A stretch of 64,000 nt of DNA, taken from Knoxdaviesia capensis (Eukaryota; Ascomycota; Sordariomycetes; Microascales; Gondwanamycetaceae). The notes beneath the pieces were generated by a model. The model worked only from the letters and a program-made list of their open reading frames with translations. It was not told the DNA's origin and made no database searches. A program made the position numbers and the translations under genes. Shown here piece after piece: positions 9,923 through 22,339 of this stretch. The DNA lies in contig LNGK01000003.1 of assembly GCA_001510575.1 (NCBI GenBank), positions 1,925,741-1,989,740 of the forward strand, given 5' to 3'. Positions within the stretch are counted from its first letter, which is position 1, and each line of letters opens with the position of its first letter.

Positions 9923-11411
9923 ATGTCCGAGCCGGCCCCCAAGGCTCCGGTCCTCGACCAGGAGGAGCCGGCCCTCGCGGCCGCCCACATCACGCTTCCG
10001 GAGGCCACTCCCACCACCGACGCAGCTCTCGCCACCGCAACCGAGACGCTCTCCCTCGACAACAGAGGCACCGCGGCTGCTCCCGACGACAAGGCTGAGG
10101 GCGCGCTCCTCGCCTCTGACGGCGACGCGGCCGACGGTGAAGACGGCGGGGCGAGTCGCCGGGCTAGCGGCATGCGCAACAGCCAGGGCTGGGACGGCAA
10201 GATGCGCGTCAACTCGTCGTCCATGCTGCACCCCACCTTCGCCAACGCCGATGCCATTTCCAACCCGGACTATAGCGATCCCGAGTATGTGGTTCCCGGC
10301 GAGGTTCTGCCGGCCGACGAGAGTGAGTAGTGACCTACCCCTTATGCTCATTTCATATCGCATCCGAACCCTTCTTGGGAGTTCCAATGTCTGTTTCTTC
10401 TCTAACTGTGTCCCTGTTCTCCTTCCTCCTCCAGACCTCCTCGACAGCGAAGACTCCGACGCCGAGGAGATCATCTGCACGCAGTCGCGCGTAGCCTCGC
10501 TCAGCCGTCTCAACCTGGCCCGCTTCCGCGCCGTGTCGCGGCTCTGCTTCCGCCAGAACGCCATCGAGCGCATCGAGGGCCTGGACGGGCTCGCCGCCAC
10601 GCTGCGCGAGCTCGACCTGTACGACAACCTGGTGTCGCACGTGCGCGGGCTGGACGCGCTGACGGGGCTGACCAGCCTCGACCTCAGCTTCAACAAGATC
10701 CACCACATCCGCCACCTGGAGCCGCTGGTCAACCTGCGCGAGCTGTTCCTGGTGGCCAACAAGGTGGCGACGATCGAGGGGCTCGACACGCTGACGCAGC
10801 TGCGGTCGCTCGAGCTCGGGTCGAACCGCATCCGCGAGATCCAGGGGCTGGCGCCGCACCTGGCGCAGCTGGAGGAGCTGTGGCTCGCCAAGAACAAGAT
10901 CACGTCGCTGGCCGGCCTGGCCGGGCTGCCGCGCCTGCGCCTGCTGTCGATCCAGTCCAACCGCCTGCGCAGCCTCGACGGCATCGGCGCCGTGCCGACG
11001 CTCGAGGAGCTGTACCTGTCGCACAACGCCGTCGAGTCGCTGGCGGGGCTGGCCGGCTGCCCGCACCTGCACGTGCTCGACATCTCGCACAACCGCGTCG
11101 CCTCGCTCGCCGGCCTCGAGGCCAACGCCGAGCTCGAGGAGCTGTGGGCCAGCTACAACCTCGTCGCCGACTTTGCCGAGCTGGACCGCGTGCTGCGGCC
11201 CAAGGAGGCCCTCAACACCGTCTACTTCGAGGGCAACCCCCTGCAGCTGCGGGCTCCGGCCCTGTATCGCAACAAGGTCCGCCTGGCCCTGCCGCAGGTC
11301 CGCCAGATCGATGCTAGTAAGTTTTGGTACTCGCTGCTGCATGTTTGGGTATCACTTTGAGTGTGTTCTAACCGTTCTTTTCTCCTCCTTTCCACAGCTT
11401 ATGTCCGGTAG
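9923..11411 (+). CDS. SDS22: SDS22-type regulatory subunit of protein phosphatase 1
   Basis: Three exons: 9923-10322, 10435-11316 and 11398-11411, giving 431 aa. The intron ends are GTGAGT..CCAG and GTAAGT..ACAG, with TCTAAC/TTCTAACC branch sites. The last exon adds only four residues, restoring the conserved end DATYVR. An acidic, Ala-rich N-terminal region of about 150 residues (with SEDSDAEE) is followed by ten or so leucine-rich repeats of 22 residues of the SDS22 type (for example LTSLDLSFNKIHHIRHLEPL) and an LRR-cap-like end. SDS22 binds the PP1 catalytic subunit in nucleus and cytosol and controls its assembly and mitotic function. Yeast SDS22 has a shorter N-terminus; the extension seen here is a difference. 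The identification rests on repeat spacing and the terminal motif. Confidence 0.93.
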
Positions 11412-12160
11412 ATAGCAGCCTATGGTACCTTCGGCATGATCCCTTCGGCAGTGTGTTTCTGTATTCCTTCGCCTTCCTCCAACCATGAACTCCTGCCTCT
11501 ACTTCTCTCACCCCTCCTTTCCCGTTCCCTTTGTGGCACATAGAACGGAGAAAGACGATATGATAAAATATTGAAAAAAAAGTTGATAATAAATCACCAA
11601 AGGTATTTTCCTTTCCTCGTAGTCAATGCATCCATGTGTCGTACATATGTATCTTAATTCCACATATAGAAAGTGGCCCATCTCACTGGTTTACCCCTCC
11701 AAAAAAAACCCCCCCCAAAAAAACCGTCATATAACACTCAGGTTCCCCACCTCCAACCATGTCCCAAATCTCTCTCTCTTCCTCGAATTCATCACAGGCC
11801 ATCACAGAAGTCTCAGTCCAGGTCATAGTAATTATATATCATTGCTTTCATGAATTTTGAAGAACAAGAAAACCTTCAGAGTCTGCTGGTAGATCACAAA
11901 ACACGGATATAAAAAATCAACCTCGCAATATTGTGTTCCACCACTTTTTCTGTGAGTTTTTCCATCCTTCAGTACTCCTCTCCTCTTCTGAACTTCAGGT
12001 TCACTGGTTTCCTAGACAGTCCCCAGAAAGTCCAGAAGACAAAAAGGAGGACTAGGTATCTCTGTTCCACTGAGGCCATTTCCACCCAAGTGTCAGCGAT
12101 CCGACTCCGTTGAAGCAAGCAAAAGACAAAACGATTAAATTAAGTCGTGTGTTGCTGCAT
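11412..12160. other. Convergent intergenic region SDS22 / xylose reductase
   Basis: 3' flanks of two convergent genes. AT-rich with A- and C-homopolymer tracts near 11570-11585 and 11700-11725. No gene is seen. Confidence 0.6.
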
Positions 12161-14190
12161 TTAGCCGAAGATCCAGAGCTTGTCGGTGGGGAAATACTAA
12201 ACGCATGAGAGAAAGAGGCAAAAAAAGGCCCGTGGAGGTTAGCGTCAATGATCATTCACCATTATTGTGTTATTTATTGCTCGTCAGAGGGGTGTGGCGT
12301 GTGAAGACCAAAGAGGGTCCAGTGCTCTCTGCCCCCACTCATGTCCAGACATGGATGAGCAGGGTTTGACGAGTCTGGACACACGTGTTTGTGTATGCAC
12401 GAGAAGTGTAGACGGAGGGAGAGCATAAATAGAAAAATGAAGATAATAAAACTCACGTTGCTGGGCTGGTTGAAGCGCAGGTGCTTGTCAAAGGCAGAGA
12501 TGGAGGCAATCTCCTCGGGGGTCAGGTCGAAGGTCAGGTTCTCCAGGTTCTCGGTCATGAGAGCCGGGTTGGTGGTCTTAGGGATGATGGCCAGGCCACG
12601 CTGGGTCGACCAGCGGAGCAGGACCTGCGAGGGCTTCTTGCCGTGCTTCTCGGCAATGGCGGTGATGACGGGGTCCTTGATCAGGGGCACCAGGCTGGTG
12701 GCATGGGGCATGTCGAACTCGAGGAAGCTGGCCGGGCCGAAGCTGGAGTAGGCGGTGACGGCAATGCCCTCAGCCTTGGCCAGGTTCAGGAGCTCCTGCT
12801 GGACGAGGTAGGGGTGGTGCTCGATCTGGAGAGTCGCCGGGGGGATCTTGGCGAAGCGGAGGGTGTCGTACAGGAGCTGGGCCTGGTAGTTGGACACTCC
12901 AATGCTGCGGGTGATGCCCTTGCCAACGAGAGCCTCCATGGCAGTCCAGGTCTCCTGGTTGGTGGCGTTGGAGCGGCGGATCTCCGACACACCGTCGTAT
13001 CTCCAGTTGGGAGGGTAGCGGACCTCGGGCGGAACGTAGGCGAGGGACACGGGGAAGTGGACGACGAAGAGATCGAAGTACTCCAGACCCCAGTCGGCAA
13101 GCTGCTTGCGGGCAATGGGCTCAACCTGGTCGGCATCGTGGAACGAGTTCCACAGCTTGGACACGATGAAGAGGTCCTCACGCTTCACAAGGCCCTCGGC
13201 AATGGCGCGGGCGACACCCTGGCCGCACTCAACCTCGTTGCCGTAGTCTAAACATCACGGGAAAGAAGGCATGATTAGTTGATTACTTCAGGAGCTTTGG
13301 TCAAGAAGAAGACAAGCGAGTCAGTCAACGGTGGAGTGAGATGTGAAGAGGCAAGCATCATCGTGAGATGATGACGTCGCTTAACCCTAACCAGGGTTAA
13401 GCCAGGGGGGGAGGGGGGGGTAAAACGGGGATTTTCATGTGCATTTGGCGGGGTACTCGAGAGAAAAAGTGCTGTAGTGGGGCCAGACAGGGAAAGCTCT
13501 TTTTTTTTTGGCGCGCTGGGAAATTGATTATTCTTTTCTTTTCCTTTTTATCCATTGGAGGGGTTCAAACAGACAGGACAAGAAGCGAAGCAAGGTGAAG
13601 GAAAATGTCTGAGACCCTCAAAAGAACACGCCAAGCTGTCAGAGGCCCTCCAGATTCTGCCGTCTGTATTACCCGCCCAATCCCACAACAAGAAACGCTG
13701 CGCGTATCCTCGACTGAAGCTCTCAGTCGGTAGTTCTGTGGTTCTGTGCCGCCATTTTTTCTTTCCTTTTGCTTGGGCCCAGCTAGTACTCACTGTGGAT
13801 TGCGACCGTCAACCCGAACACCACCTCAGCCAACAATTGCCAGAAGTACACCACATGGTGCGTGCCTTCAGGTTGCGACTGGCGGGGTCAAAGTTGAGGG
13901 AGAGCCCACTTGGGCCACTGTTCGTGTTCCATCCATAGGATCGTTTTCCACCAGGTAAAGAGATGAGAAGAGGGTGGGGGAGCGTGTATGCAAACGCTGC
14001 CGGACATCCAAGCAGCACGGGGGAGCACCAGAGAAAACTTACCGCAAGCACCATCGAACAGGCGGTAGCCAGCCTTGATGGCGTTGTAGACCGTGTCGGC
14101 AGCGATGGCGTTGTCAACCTTCCAGAGGCCGAAGCCCACCTGGGGCATGTCATAGCCGCTGCTGAGCTTGATGTTGGGAACAGTAACCAT
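12161..14190 (-). CDS. XYL1: NAD(P)H-dependent D-xylose reductase (aldo-keto reductase)
   Basis: Three exons: 14190-14043, 13247-12457 and 12196-12161, giving 324 aa, the usual family length. The introns are 795 nt and 260 nt, both long for this genome. The AKR tetrad is visible: Asp and Tyr in LFDGACDYGNE (codon split by the first intron), Lys in VSKLWNSF and His in VVHFPVS. The C-terminus FPTDKLWIFG, typical of fungal xylose reductases, is encoded by the 36-nt last exon. The enzyme reduces xylose (and other aldoses) to xylitol in the cytosol, the first step of fungal pentose use. The cofactor loop reads IPKTTNPALMTEN, where xylose reductases usually have an Arg (IPKSN..R). The start is the first ATG; a TTG lies five codons upstream. 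Paralogues such as L-arabinose or glycerol reductases are a weaker alternative. Confidence 0.92.
13381..13400. repeat. Inverted repeat of telomere-like boxes inside an intron
   Basis: TTAACCCT-AACC-AGGGTTAA is a perfect 8-bp inverted repeat with a 4-nt loop in the 795-nt intron of the xylose reductase gene. It joins two AACCCTAA-like boxes in opposite orientation. Confidence 0.8.
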
Positions 14191-17100
14191 TTTGACGATG
14201 GTCAATGTGTGAATGGGTATGAGGAGATGTGTCGAGAATGAATAGACGTGTTGCTTTCGGGAGCAGACTCGTCTTCGGGGATGATCGTGGTGAAGAGGGG
14301 ATATGGGAGGAAGGAGGAAGAAGAAGAGAGAGAGGAGGGAGGAAAGACGGCGAGGGAGCTGTGTGTGGGGTGGGAGGAAAGCGATTGTATTTATACGTCA
14401 ACCAGTCCGTTCACTTTAGCCAGGAAGGCGGAGCCAATGTTGGTCCTTTGCAAGGAGGAGTCTTGTTGGTACAGCAGCCGGGACCTGAGCAAAAAGAAAG
14501 GAGGAGTCGAGAAGAACGAGACGGAAGGGAATCTCAAGTGATAGTATTCGTCGGCCACTTCAGAGTGGAGGAAAAGAAGGGGGGGGGGAAGGCGAAGGAA
14601 CNNNNNNNNNNNNNGGGGGGGGGGTGAGTGTACAACTCTGGTGGGAATGGTTGTGTGTGTGGATGGATGTCGGGATGCTAAAAAATATTATGAATAATGA
14701 GAAGGGCCGTCAAGTGGATCAATGCTGCCGAACCTGTGAAAGCTATGCGTGGACTCGGGCGAAGACCGAACTATTCAAAGAACCTTTTTGTTCCTGCGCA
14801 TATGTGACACACTATTGTCCCCGGGACTTGGCCGTCGGTTTGAGTTATAGGCGCCAGACATCTCGAAATCGACGCGAGAACCTCGAAGAGCGCACCAACG
14901 GCGCTTCTCCATCGCATATCGATAGTTTTGAGGGAGGTCTTGTCACGGTTCTGGTGGGAGAGAGCATAACCCACCTCGACTTACTCCAACCCGAGACAGA
15001 CGAGCAAATAGAAAGCAATCAACAGAAAGGAGGGGAAATCACGACACAGACCTTTGATCAAGAATGGTACTGTATGTACTCTCCTGGTTGTGGCAGAGGC
15101 ATCAAGAGCCGGTCCAGGCTCCCCATCTCTGCCGTCCCGTGTCTCGCTTCCATCCTTCTGTCACAAAAGTAGCCATACAATCGCGGGGTTGCCCAGTGTG
15201 ATTGACGCTGTAAGTGCAATCAATATATGAGCACCTATACAATATACCTGGCAATAGACGGGAATACATATTGACCACCCAGACGTGGATGAACGACTCG
15301 ATGAACTGTGTTTGACTTGCACACAATTGTGTATATCTCGAGTCTCGTGCAAGCCGAGCCAATGCCGTGTTGACGACCACAGAACCCAAAAAGAAACCCC
15401 CCCTTTGATTGGTGTAGTGGTAGCAGCCAAACTCGGAGCATGATTCCCCTCACGCACGCCGTCTTCTCACCTGTCTCCAACGAGGGGCAAGGTGCAAGGT
15501 CTAACGGTTGACCGGGCCACAAATGCGACAGCACCTAAAGCCCCCAGCCGTTCCGTTTCATGCTGCAGAACTGCATGTATGTAACATGCATTGAGCACAT
15601 GCACCACAGAGATTTTTTTGGTATTTCCGTCTTTTTTTTTTCCGCCGGCGAGTCTGCGAAGGTGGCTGTGAGTGATGTTGTATTGCCTCATATCCAGAAG
15701 AGAAGCACAAAGCATATAGGAATTATCACACCCGCCGCGGAGACACTCATAGGTCCTGAAATGCAACGCCAATAGCTTGGCTCGCGGGGAAAAGTGTGGT
15801 CCTTCAGCACAGCGTCAACGTCGGTTGGAGGGTAAAGGGCATATCCAAGCTCATCAACTCACAGAGAGATTGTGCAACAGAGAGGGCAACGGGGAACTCG
15901 GTGGGAGGGAGGGTGTATGTCTACAACAGTCTTGGTGGGTGTACTGCTTGTAAGGAAACAACCTCCCATCCCACCGGCCTCCCAAGCCAACCCAGAACGA
16001 AGGCAAGCCCACTCCAACTTTAGGCTGTGGATCGTAATTGGAAAGGATAAAGTCGTATGTATCCAGGCGTGTGCACGAGGCCGTGGTGGGGCCCCAATTT
16101 TTGAAGGCGCTGTTCCCGCTAAGTCGTAGTGTATGGGATGGTGGCGAAGGGAACAAGCGCAGGCCGCCGATTTGTGCGTTTATGATTTTTGCTTGCCTTG
16201 GGTGTCTGCCGTTCAACTGTGCTTGTTTCTTCCTCCCCTTGGTCAGCATCGTTACCCGCACGCTGCGCGAAACATAGACGCAAAATTCCTGCGTCCTGGA
16301 ATTGGCATGGCGACTGACCAAAAGAAAACGTGGTGGTATTGTGAATAATAGAAGGAAATTCCATTTCGTCAGACACTAACCTGTCGTTACTTCGTTGCTT
16401 ATTGCCGAGATCCCCAGCCCAAGTGCACCTTTATCGTATATATAAAACCCATTCGGCCCATCTTCCAGGCTGGTCGAACATGAGACACCGTCGGGAGACC
16501 ACCGGATCGACAGGCTTCTCCGCCTTTATCGTTGAGCCCGTCTCGTACGCCGGGGGCCAGATGTATAGCGACTATAAAGTGGGATGACCCAGTAAACGAA
16601 GCATTGTCGAGGAATGCAACAGAACCGCGGGGAAAGGCCAGGAGTGAATTCTGCCGAGACTGGCTTCCGGAAGATTTTTGCCTTCGTGCCTCGATTACCC
16701 TTAGGCAACCCTAAAGGCTCTTGACTTTCAAGACAACGGGGTGGTCATGATGGGGTAGTGAGGTTGCTGTTCTGTTGTGCGGCGGTTGTGCTCTTTTGTC
16801 AACGAAGAAGATCAGGATCGAGATGATGAAGAGAAGAAGCTTACGTATCAGTTCCACGAGGGGATCTGAGACTTTATAAGAGACATCCAAGCATGGAAAG
16901 AGCTGAAGTTACTTATGAGTCAAGCACATTTACGGAAGGAGCATTATATTATGCGCAAGTCTCGGCGTTCTTGCCTTCCCGTCTTCTTTCCTCTCAAACA
17001 ACGTTCGCTCCTTCCATAGAAACTATCACCAACTGTCAGCATCCGCACTCCTTCCGCGGGGCAGTTCCAAGGGGAGAACTGTGTGGGTTAAACCCTTGTT

Positions 17101-18399
17101 CCTCCTAGTTATCGATAGAGGGGTTCTTCTGGCTTCTATTCTTTCTCATCTTCACCAGGCCCCATGCTGAGTTTAGATTCTGCCCACTATAACTTCATGG
17201 TCGTAAGGGCGTTGGTGGGGGGCAAATCCCTCGGTGTTTCTTTTCTTTTCTTTTTTTTTCTCGTTCCTTTCCTCAGTACGGAGACGCCCCCAAATTGAAT
17301 TTAGCCTGAAGTGGCACTCTGCTCAGGTCTCACGTTCCTGGTTGAGAGAGACCCAACAGACCACAGATGCAAGAAAGGAAGCAAACCTTAAACAGCCAAA
17401 ACCCGGAGAGCATCATAGGCCTAGAACTCTTGTGGGCGCGCCCGGGAGTTGCCCGTAGCAATCCAGGGACGCTGGACCGGAACGGCAGTTCTGGTTTCTA
17501 CATGGAGGGCCATGTGCTCCTTATGAGCCGCCACTCAGTTTATCCCCTTTCAGCCTCTAGACCACATAGACCACTAAAAATATCCTCGTCAACCTGTTGA
17601 CTGGAGAGCCCCCAACACGAACCCCTCTCCCCAAAGAGAAAAAAAAAAAAAAAGAAGAAAAAAAAGAAAAAAAGGTCTGGACACCGGTACCCCCAATATT
17701 GGCAGAGCCGCACTTGAAGAAGCCAATGCAGCTCTCGGGCGAATCTACTGTAGGTATTTTGGTTCGTAGATCCCCCTTTTTGCCTCTTTGACCCTCCCAC
17801 GTTTAGGTCACTTGCAGCTGGCCGGTCTTTTCATCCAGGCGAGAGACCGCATGGGGGAAAGGGTTAAATTGAAGAAAACGCACACACCCTCCCCCCGAAC
17901 GCTGCCGTCAAATTGGGCAGTGAGGAGATGAGGGGGGTGAATGGGGGGGCAGAAGAAGAAGAAGAGTACCTGGATGGTCTTATGTGTGGCGGTCCAGGTC
18001 GTGCTCTTGAATTAGCTTTCGTTTGTGACCCGGAGGCCCGCACAGGGTTCACGGCAGCCGGGGGGGCTCTTCACTAGCAGACCTCATGATGCATGCCGTG
18101 GTGTTGTGGGGTGACAGTACCTGCAATGGTCTATGTATGCGTGTATATAGGCTTATAGAACGGACAGGAGACATGTCTGGATAATATCAGGAAAAGAACG
18201 ATAGCCAACTGAAAACGAATCTCCACGTACATGTACATTTCCACCTCCTGTATCTAACCAATGATGACGATGCTGCTGCTGGTAGGTACTGATCAACCGA
18301 TCTGTATATCGCAAGACAAAAGAAGAAGAAAAACATGACATCCGACCCGATATATGCCCCAAGAAAATGAAAAGATGTGTTTGAGAAAGGTCACGCCGA
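14191..18399. other. Long gene-free spacer with assembly gap
   Basis: 4.2 kb upstream of xylose reductase and downstream of PXA1. Open frames are short and mutually overlapping, with no recognisable product. It holds a purine-rich block (14270-14600), an unresolved run of N at 14602-14614, an A-rich tract at about 17637-17673, and scattered CCCTAA words near 16697. I see no gene, but small intron-rich genes cannot be excluded. Confidence 0.5.
14602..14614. other. Assembly gap (13 N)
   Basis: Thirteen undetermined bases, immediately followed by a G homopolymer and shortly preceded by another. The gap probably reflects a homopolymer sequencing failure, and the local length is uncertain. Confidence 0.95.
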
Positions 18400-21166
18400 T
18401 CACGCTTCCGCAACTGCAGCGGCCTCCTCCGGCTCCTCACCGGCAGTGGTCGGCGCATCACCCCCACTGACGCTCGGCACACTCTGCACGCCGGTGACAT
18501 CCTCCTCCTCCCCCTCGGCATCCGCCGCACCGGTCTGCACGTAGTCCGGCGCCTCCAGCGCGTCGCCGCCGTCGACCCACACGCGCGCAAGCTCGCTCTC
18601 GATCTCCTCGCGCCGCGTATGCCACTGCGCCACGTTCGCCAGCCGCTCGCGCAGCTCGTGCAGCTCGCGCTCGACCTGCAGCTTCTCGCTCTCCGTGCCG
18701 ATGCGCTCAAACTGCCACTCGTCGCCGTTCTCGCCCATGCCGAGGATCAGGTTGAACATGTGGTACTTCTTCAGCGATGCGCGCGTCGAGATGGTGATCA
18801 AAGCTGTGAGAAACATTTGTTAGTAAAGCACTCATATAGAAGGGGGGGAAGATCATGTTCGAGGTCTTACTAATTCCACGGTCCTTGCAGGTCTCGTACA
18901 GCAGACCCTCAACATCGCTCGAAACCGCGCTGGTACCCTCGTCGATAATCACATAGCGCGGCTCGTGGTACAACACACGCGCAATGGCCATACGCTGCTT
19001 CTCGCCACCGCTAAGCACGTCCTTCCACTCCTTCCGAGTGTCCCAGCCGCCCTCGCGGTCGGGGAGGTAGCCGAGGCGGGCCGCATCGAGTGCGCGCTTG
19101 AGCTCAACCTCCGACTTGCGCTTGCGCAGCATGTCCTGGTGTCCGTCGGGGTAGATGACCTGGTCGCGGAGCGTACCGATGCTCAGGTACGGGCGCTGGG
19201 GAAGGAACATGATGCCGTCCTCGCCAACAGACTTCGGCCGGCTAACAAGGCCACGGTACACCGGCCATAGACCAGCAAGAACTCTGGCAATCGCGGTCTT
19301 GCCGACGCCGTTGGGTCCGGAGATCTATAAACCAAGAATTTATGTCAGTAATCAAGACAAAACGAAGGCGATAAAATTGGTGGTTCCTGCTTACCAGAAG
19401 ATGGTCTCCCTCGCGAATCACCATCGACAGCGACTCGATAAGCTCCTCGCCACCCTGAGGCCAGAGAGCCGGGGCAACGATGGGGACCTGCTCAAGACGA
19501 ACACCGTCAAAGCCCTTCTGGGTGGTTCCCTGAACATCAGACAGCGAGTACAGCTCATTCTGTCCGTTGCGTTGGTAGTACGCATCGGCGTGGACGCGGT
19601 GAAGAGTCGCGATGAGGGTATAAACACGGCTAGTGTATCCAGCCAACTCCGAAAGGTCCTTGATCGAGTACATCATACGGCCACCAGCATCAGCCAGCGA
19701 CAGCATGAGGCGCTTGTTGGTAATGAACTCCTTCATACGGCCACGTTCACGGCCACCCTTGACCGCATCCGACAGCTCTATGGCACCTCCAAGACCACCC
19801 CAGGCGGGCAAGAACACCGGCAGCGACGACAGAAGGTAGCCGTAGGCGCTCCAGCTGTACTTGAGGATGAAGTCCTCCAGGATGTTGTAGCGGATCTTGA
19901 GCATGTAGATGCCCTCCATCCAGCTCTTCAGCGACTTGAACTCCCTGTTCAAGAACTGCTTCTCCATCTCCGCACCGCCGTAGAACGCCACTTCTTCGGC
20001 GTTGGCGATCAGCCGCGCGTGCAAGCTGCGGAACTCTCCCTCCTTGCGACCCTCGACGGCCTTCAGCTTGCCGAACGGAGGTGACAGCCGGCGCAGAATG
20101 GTTGCAGTGAGGATGTAGTTGCTAGTCAGGCCAAAGAGGGCGAGAGGGCCTAACGAGCGGTAGAGTTGGTAGTTGAACACGCAGAGATCGATGAATGGCT
20201 TGCCGAGGGACGAGTACAGGCCAGCGGCGGACGAGCAGAACTGCATGAGATCCTGCGTGATAAACTGGTCGGCGCCCTGGCCAACGCCGCCGTCAAGATT
20301 CGACAACTTGTAGTAGTTGAGGTTGTCGTTCAGATAGAGGTCGTGGATATATCGGGTGAGGCGGGTTCGGAAGGCAATCGAGATCTTCGATTCGAGGAAC
20401 TTGATCATCGCATTGGTGTACGACGCAAACCCACCGAGGCCACACCACTATACGGAAATGTCAATCAGAACAGGTTCTTACTCATCACTGTTGAGACCTG
20501 TCAAACCAACCACCCCCAGTCCACAACTACACGTACCTTGGCAATTCCCAAAAGGAAGTGGCGGCCATTTCCGGCAACAAGATCCCGCACGATTTCTCCG
20601 TCAAGCCGCGCCACCACGAGCGAGAGATATGTGCGAAGCATAAGGAAAGCCGAGTGGCTGACTAACAAGCCAGCCTCCTTGCTCGACCAGCGGGGAATCA
20701 TGATGCTCATCAAGCTAAGGAACTGGTGCAGAAAGGCCAGGTTCAAGCCGGCCTTCGTCTGAGCGCCCGGCACGGAGCCATCGCGCAGCCCGGACACGCG
20801 CGGCGGGTTCAAGAACAGCCGGCGATGGGCCTCGAATGTGAGCGGCTTGGTGCGATGGATGACGACCTTGGACGTGCCGTCCTTGTACGGCACGTAGATG
20901 GTGCGCGAGCCGTCCTTGTTGAACAGCGACGAGTTTGTGCGCACGAGCTTGCGGCCCTGCTCGCGCTCAAGCCGGCTGCGCTTCCACCAACGCCGGCATC
21001 CTTCGCCGCCGAGGATGATCGAGGCAATGAACGAGAGCGTGGCTAGCAAACGCGTGGTGCGGGACGTTTGCCGTAGCCGGTCCCGCGCGCCGCCGAGGTA
21101 CTTGTCGATGAAGGCCGCGATGGCCTGCTCCGCCGGTGTTCCCCGGAGCGTCGATTGAGCGGCCAT
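18400..21166 (-). CDS. PXA1: Peroxisomal ABC half-transporter (ABCD/ALDP family, PXA1-like)
   Basis: Four exons: 21166-20537, 20447-19395, 19324-18871 and 18803-18400, giving 846 aa. All three introns are 67-89 nt. The N-terminal half is an ABCD membrane domain with the conserved LFLNPPRVSG region and the EAA-like motif NAEEVAFYGGAEMEKQF. The ATPase follows: Walker A GPNGVGKT (about 564-571), signature LSGGE (about 665), Walker B YVIIDEGTSAVS. It ends in a charged, coiled-coil-like tail rich in Glu and Ala. Half-transporters of this family import activated long-chain fatty acids into peroxisomes as heterodimers with PXA2. The usual H-loop His appears as Thr (ITISTR). PXA1 rather than PXA2 is chosen from the length, the N-terminal domain and the tail; the assignment is inference. 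Confidence 0.9.
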
Positions 21167-22339
21167 CGGTGTGGTGGGGGGAGACGCGGCAGTTCTCCGG
21201 AAGGGAGAGATGATGTGGGAATGAGATCAAGATGCTGTTTGATCGGAAACGAGATATCAGGTAACAACAATGTTTGCTTTTTCCTTGCTGTTTTAAGATT
21301 CGCTCGACGTCATCCCGACGATTATTTCGTCAAGCTTGACTGCCGTGTCAGAGCTACACTGAGCTGTTGTTTGACGAAGGAGCGCCTCTATTTTCCGGCG
21401 CAATTAACAATAACAAACGGTGACAAGCGTCAATGGGATGAAATGGAAAAAAGTCTATGCAATAATTGATAAAAAGGAGATAGATTTACAAGAAGAGACG
21501 AAGGAAGATATTCACAAGGGCAAAAGAGAAAATGAAGATGGAGAAAGTTGCATTGGCAGCTTGGTTCTACTGACTTCGGTTTTCACGGGCTTAGGAATGT
21601 TCAAGGTGCATGTGACCGTCGCAGAATCACCGAGGCACATGCTAAAAATCGACATGCCAGCAAAAACAGCAACTCCATAAAGCCTGAGTAAAACATGAGA
21701 CACGATTACATAGGCCTGTTTTTGCTGCGATTTCGTTTGCATGTGGCTTGATTTGGTACGGTTAAATTGTGGCAAATGCGGGGGCACTAACTAATTGTGG
21801 GTTAGGCGATTTCACATGGCAGCAGCACCACTGTGACCCTAACCCTAATGGGGTGTTTGTATCGTCGCTGGCTTCTGCCGTGCGTTGAGTGGTATATCGG
21901 AGCAGAGGCTTTATAAGATTTGATTTCATCTCTATGCCTCATAAGACACGTGTGCGCAGAGTAATCATAGAGTCGAGCCAGAGCAACAAGTCAGCACCCA
22001 CGTCGGGGCTTACCACAGAAAAAGGCACAGGCAGCTTCACCCTTTTAAGCATAGGGTCCTCCCGTCGACTCTTTCCTGAGTTTCAGTGCTGCGGCCTTCG
22101 TGTTCAGTTCCCCGTTCGGTGTAGTGGCATAGTCTGTCCATCTGGGGGCGATGATGCCGCACACGCTCAAGTTGGTGGCCGTTAGAATTTCTTAATCCTA
22201 GGCTACCTCTGACGAGCTGCGAGGAGCCGCGCCTTGCAATAATAGATTCTGTCGTGATTCGCCTGACTTCCGATACTTAGTCCCAAGATCGTCGGGGAAA
22301 CACCTTTCTTCGCCGTCTTCAAGTCCAGGAACACAACCC
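21167..22339. other. Intergenic region upstream of PXA1
   Basis: No convincing gene. Contains the tandem telomere-like box CCCTAACCCTAAT (about 21837-21849). At 22117-22150 there is a sequence resembling the 5' part of the tRNA-like units (GGTGTAGTGGCATAGTCTGTCCA) but with no B box, probably a relic. Confidence 0.5.

Noticed and set aside
9749..11125. 458-codon open frame antisense to SDS22
   Set aside because: Arg/Ser-rich shadow of the leucine-rich repeat coding strand.
15395..15440. A-box-like word GGTGTAGTGGTAGCA suggesting a tRNA
   Set aside because: No B box or acceptor complement within a reasonable distance.
22105..22190. Another tRNA-like 5' half (GGTGTAGTGGCATAGTCTGTCC)
   Set aside because: Resembles the array units at the D arm but lacks a B box and 3' acceptor strand; at most a relic.
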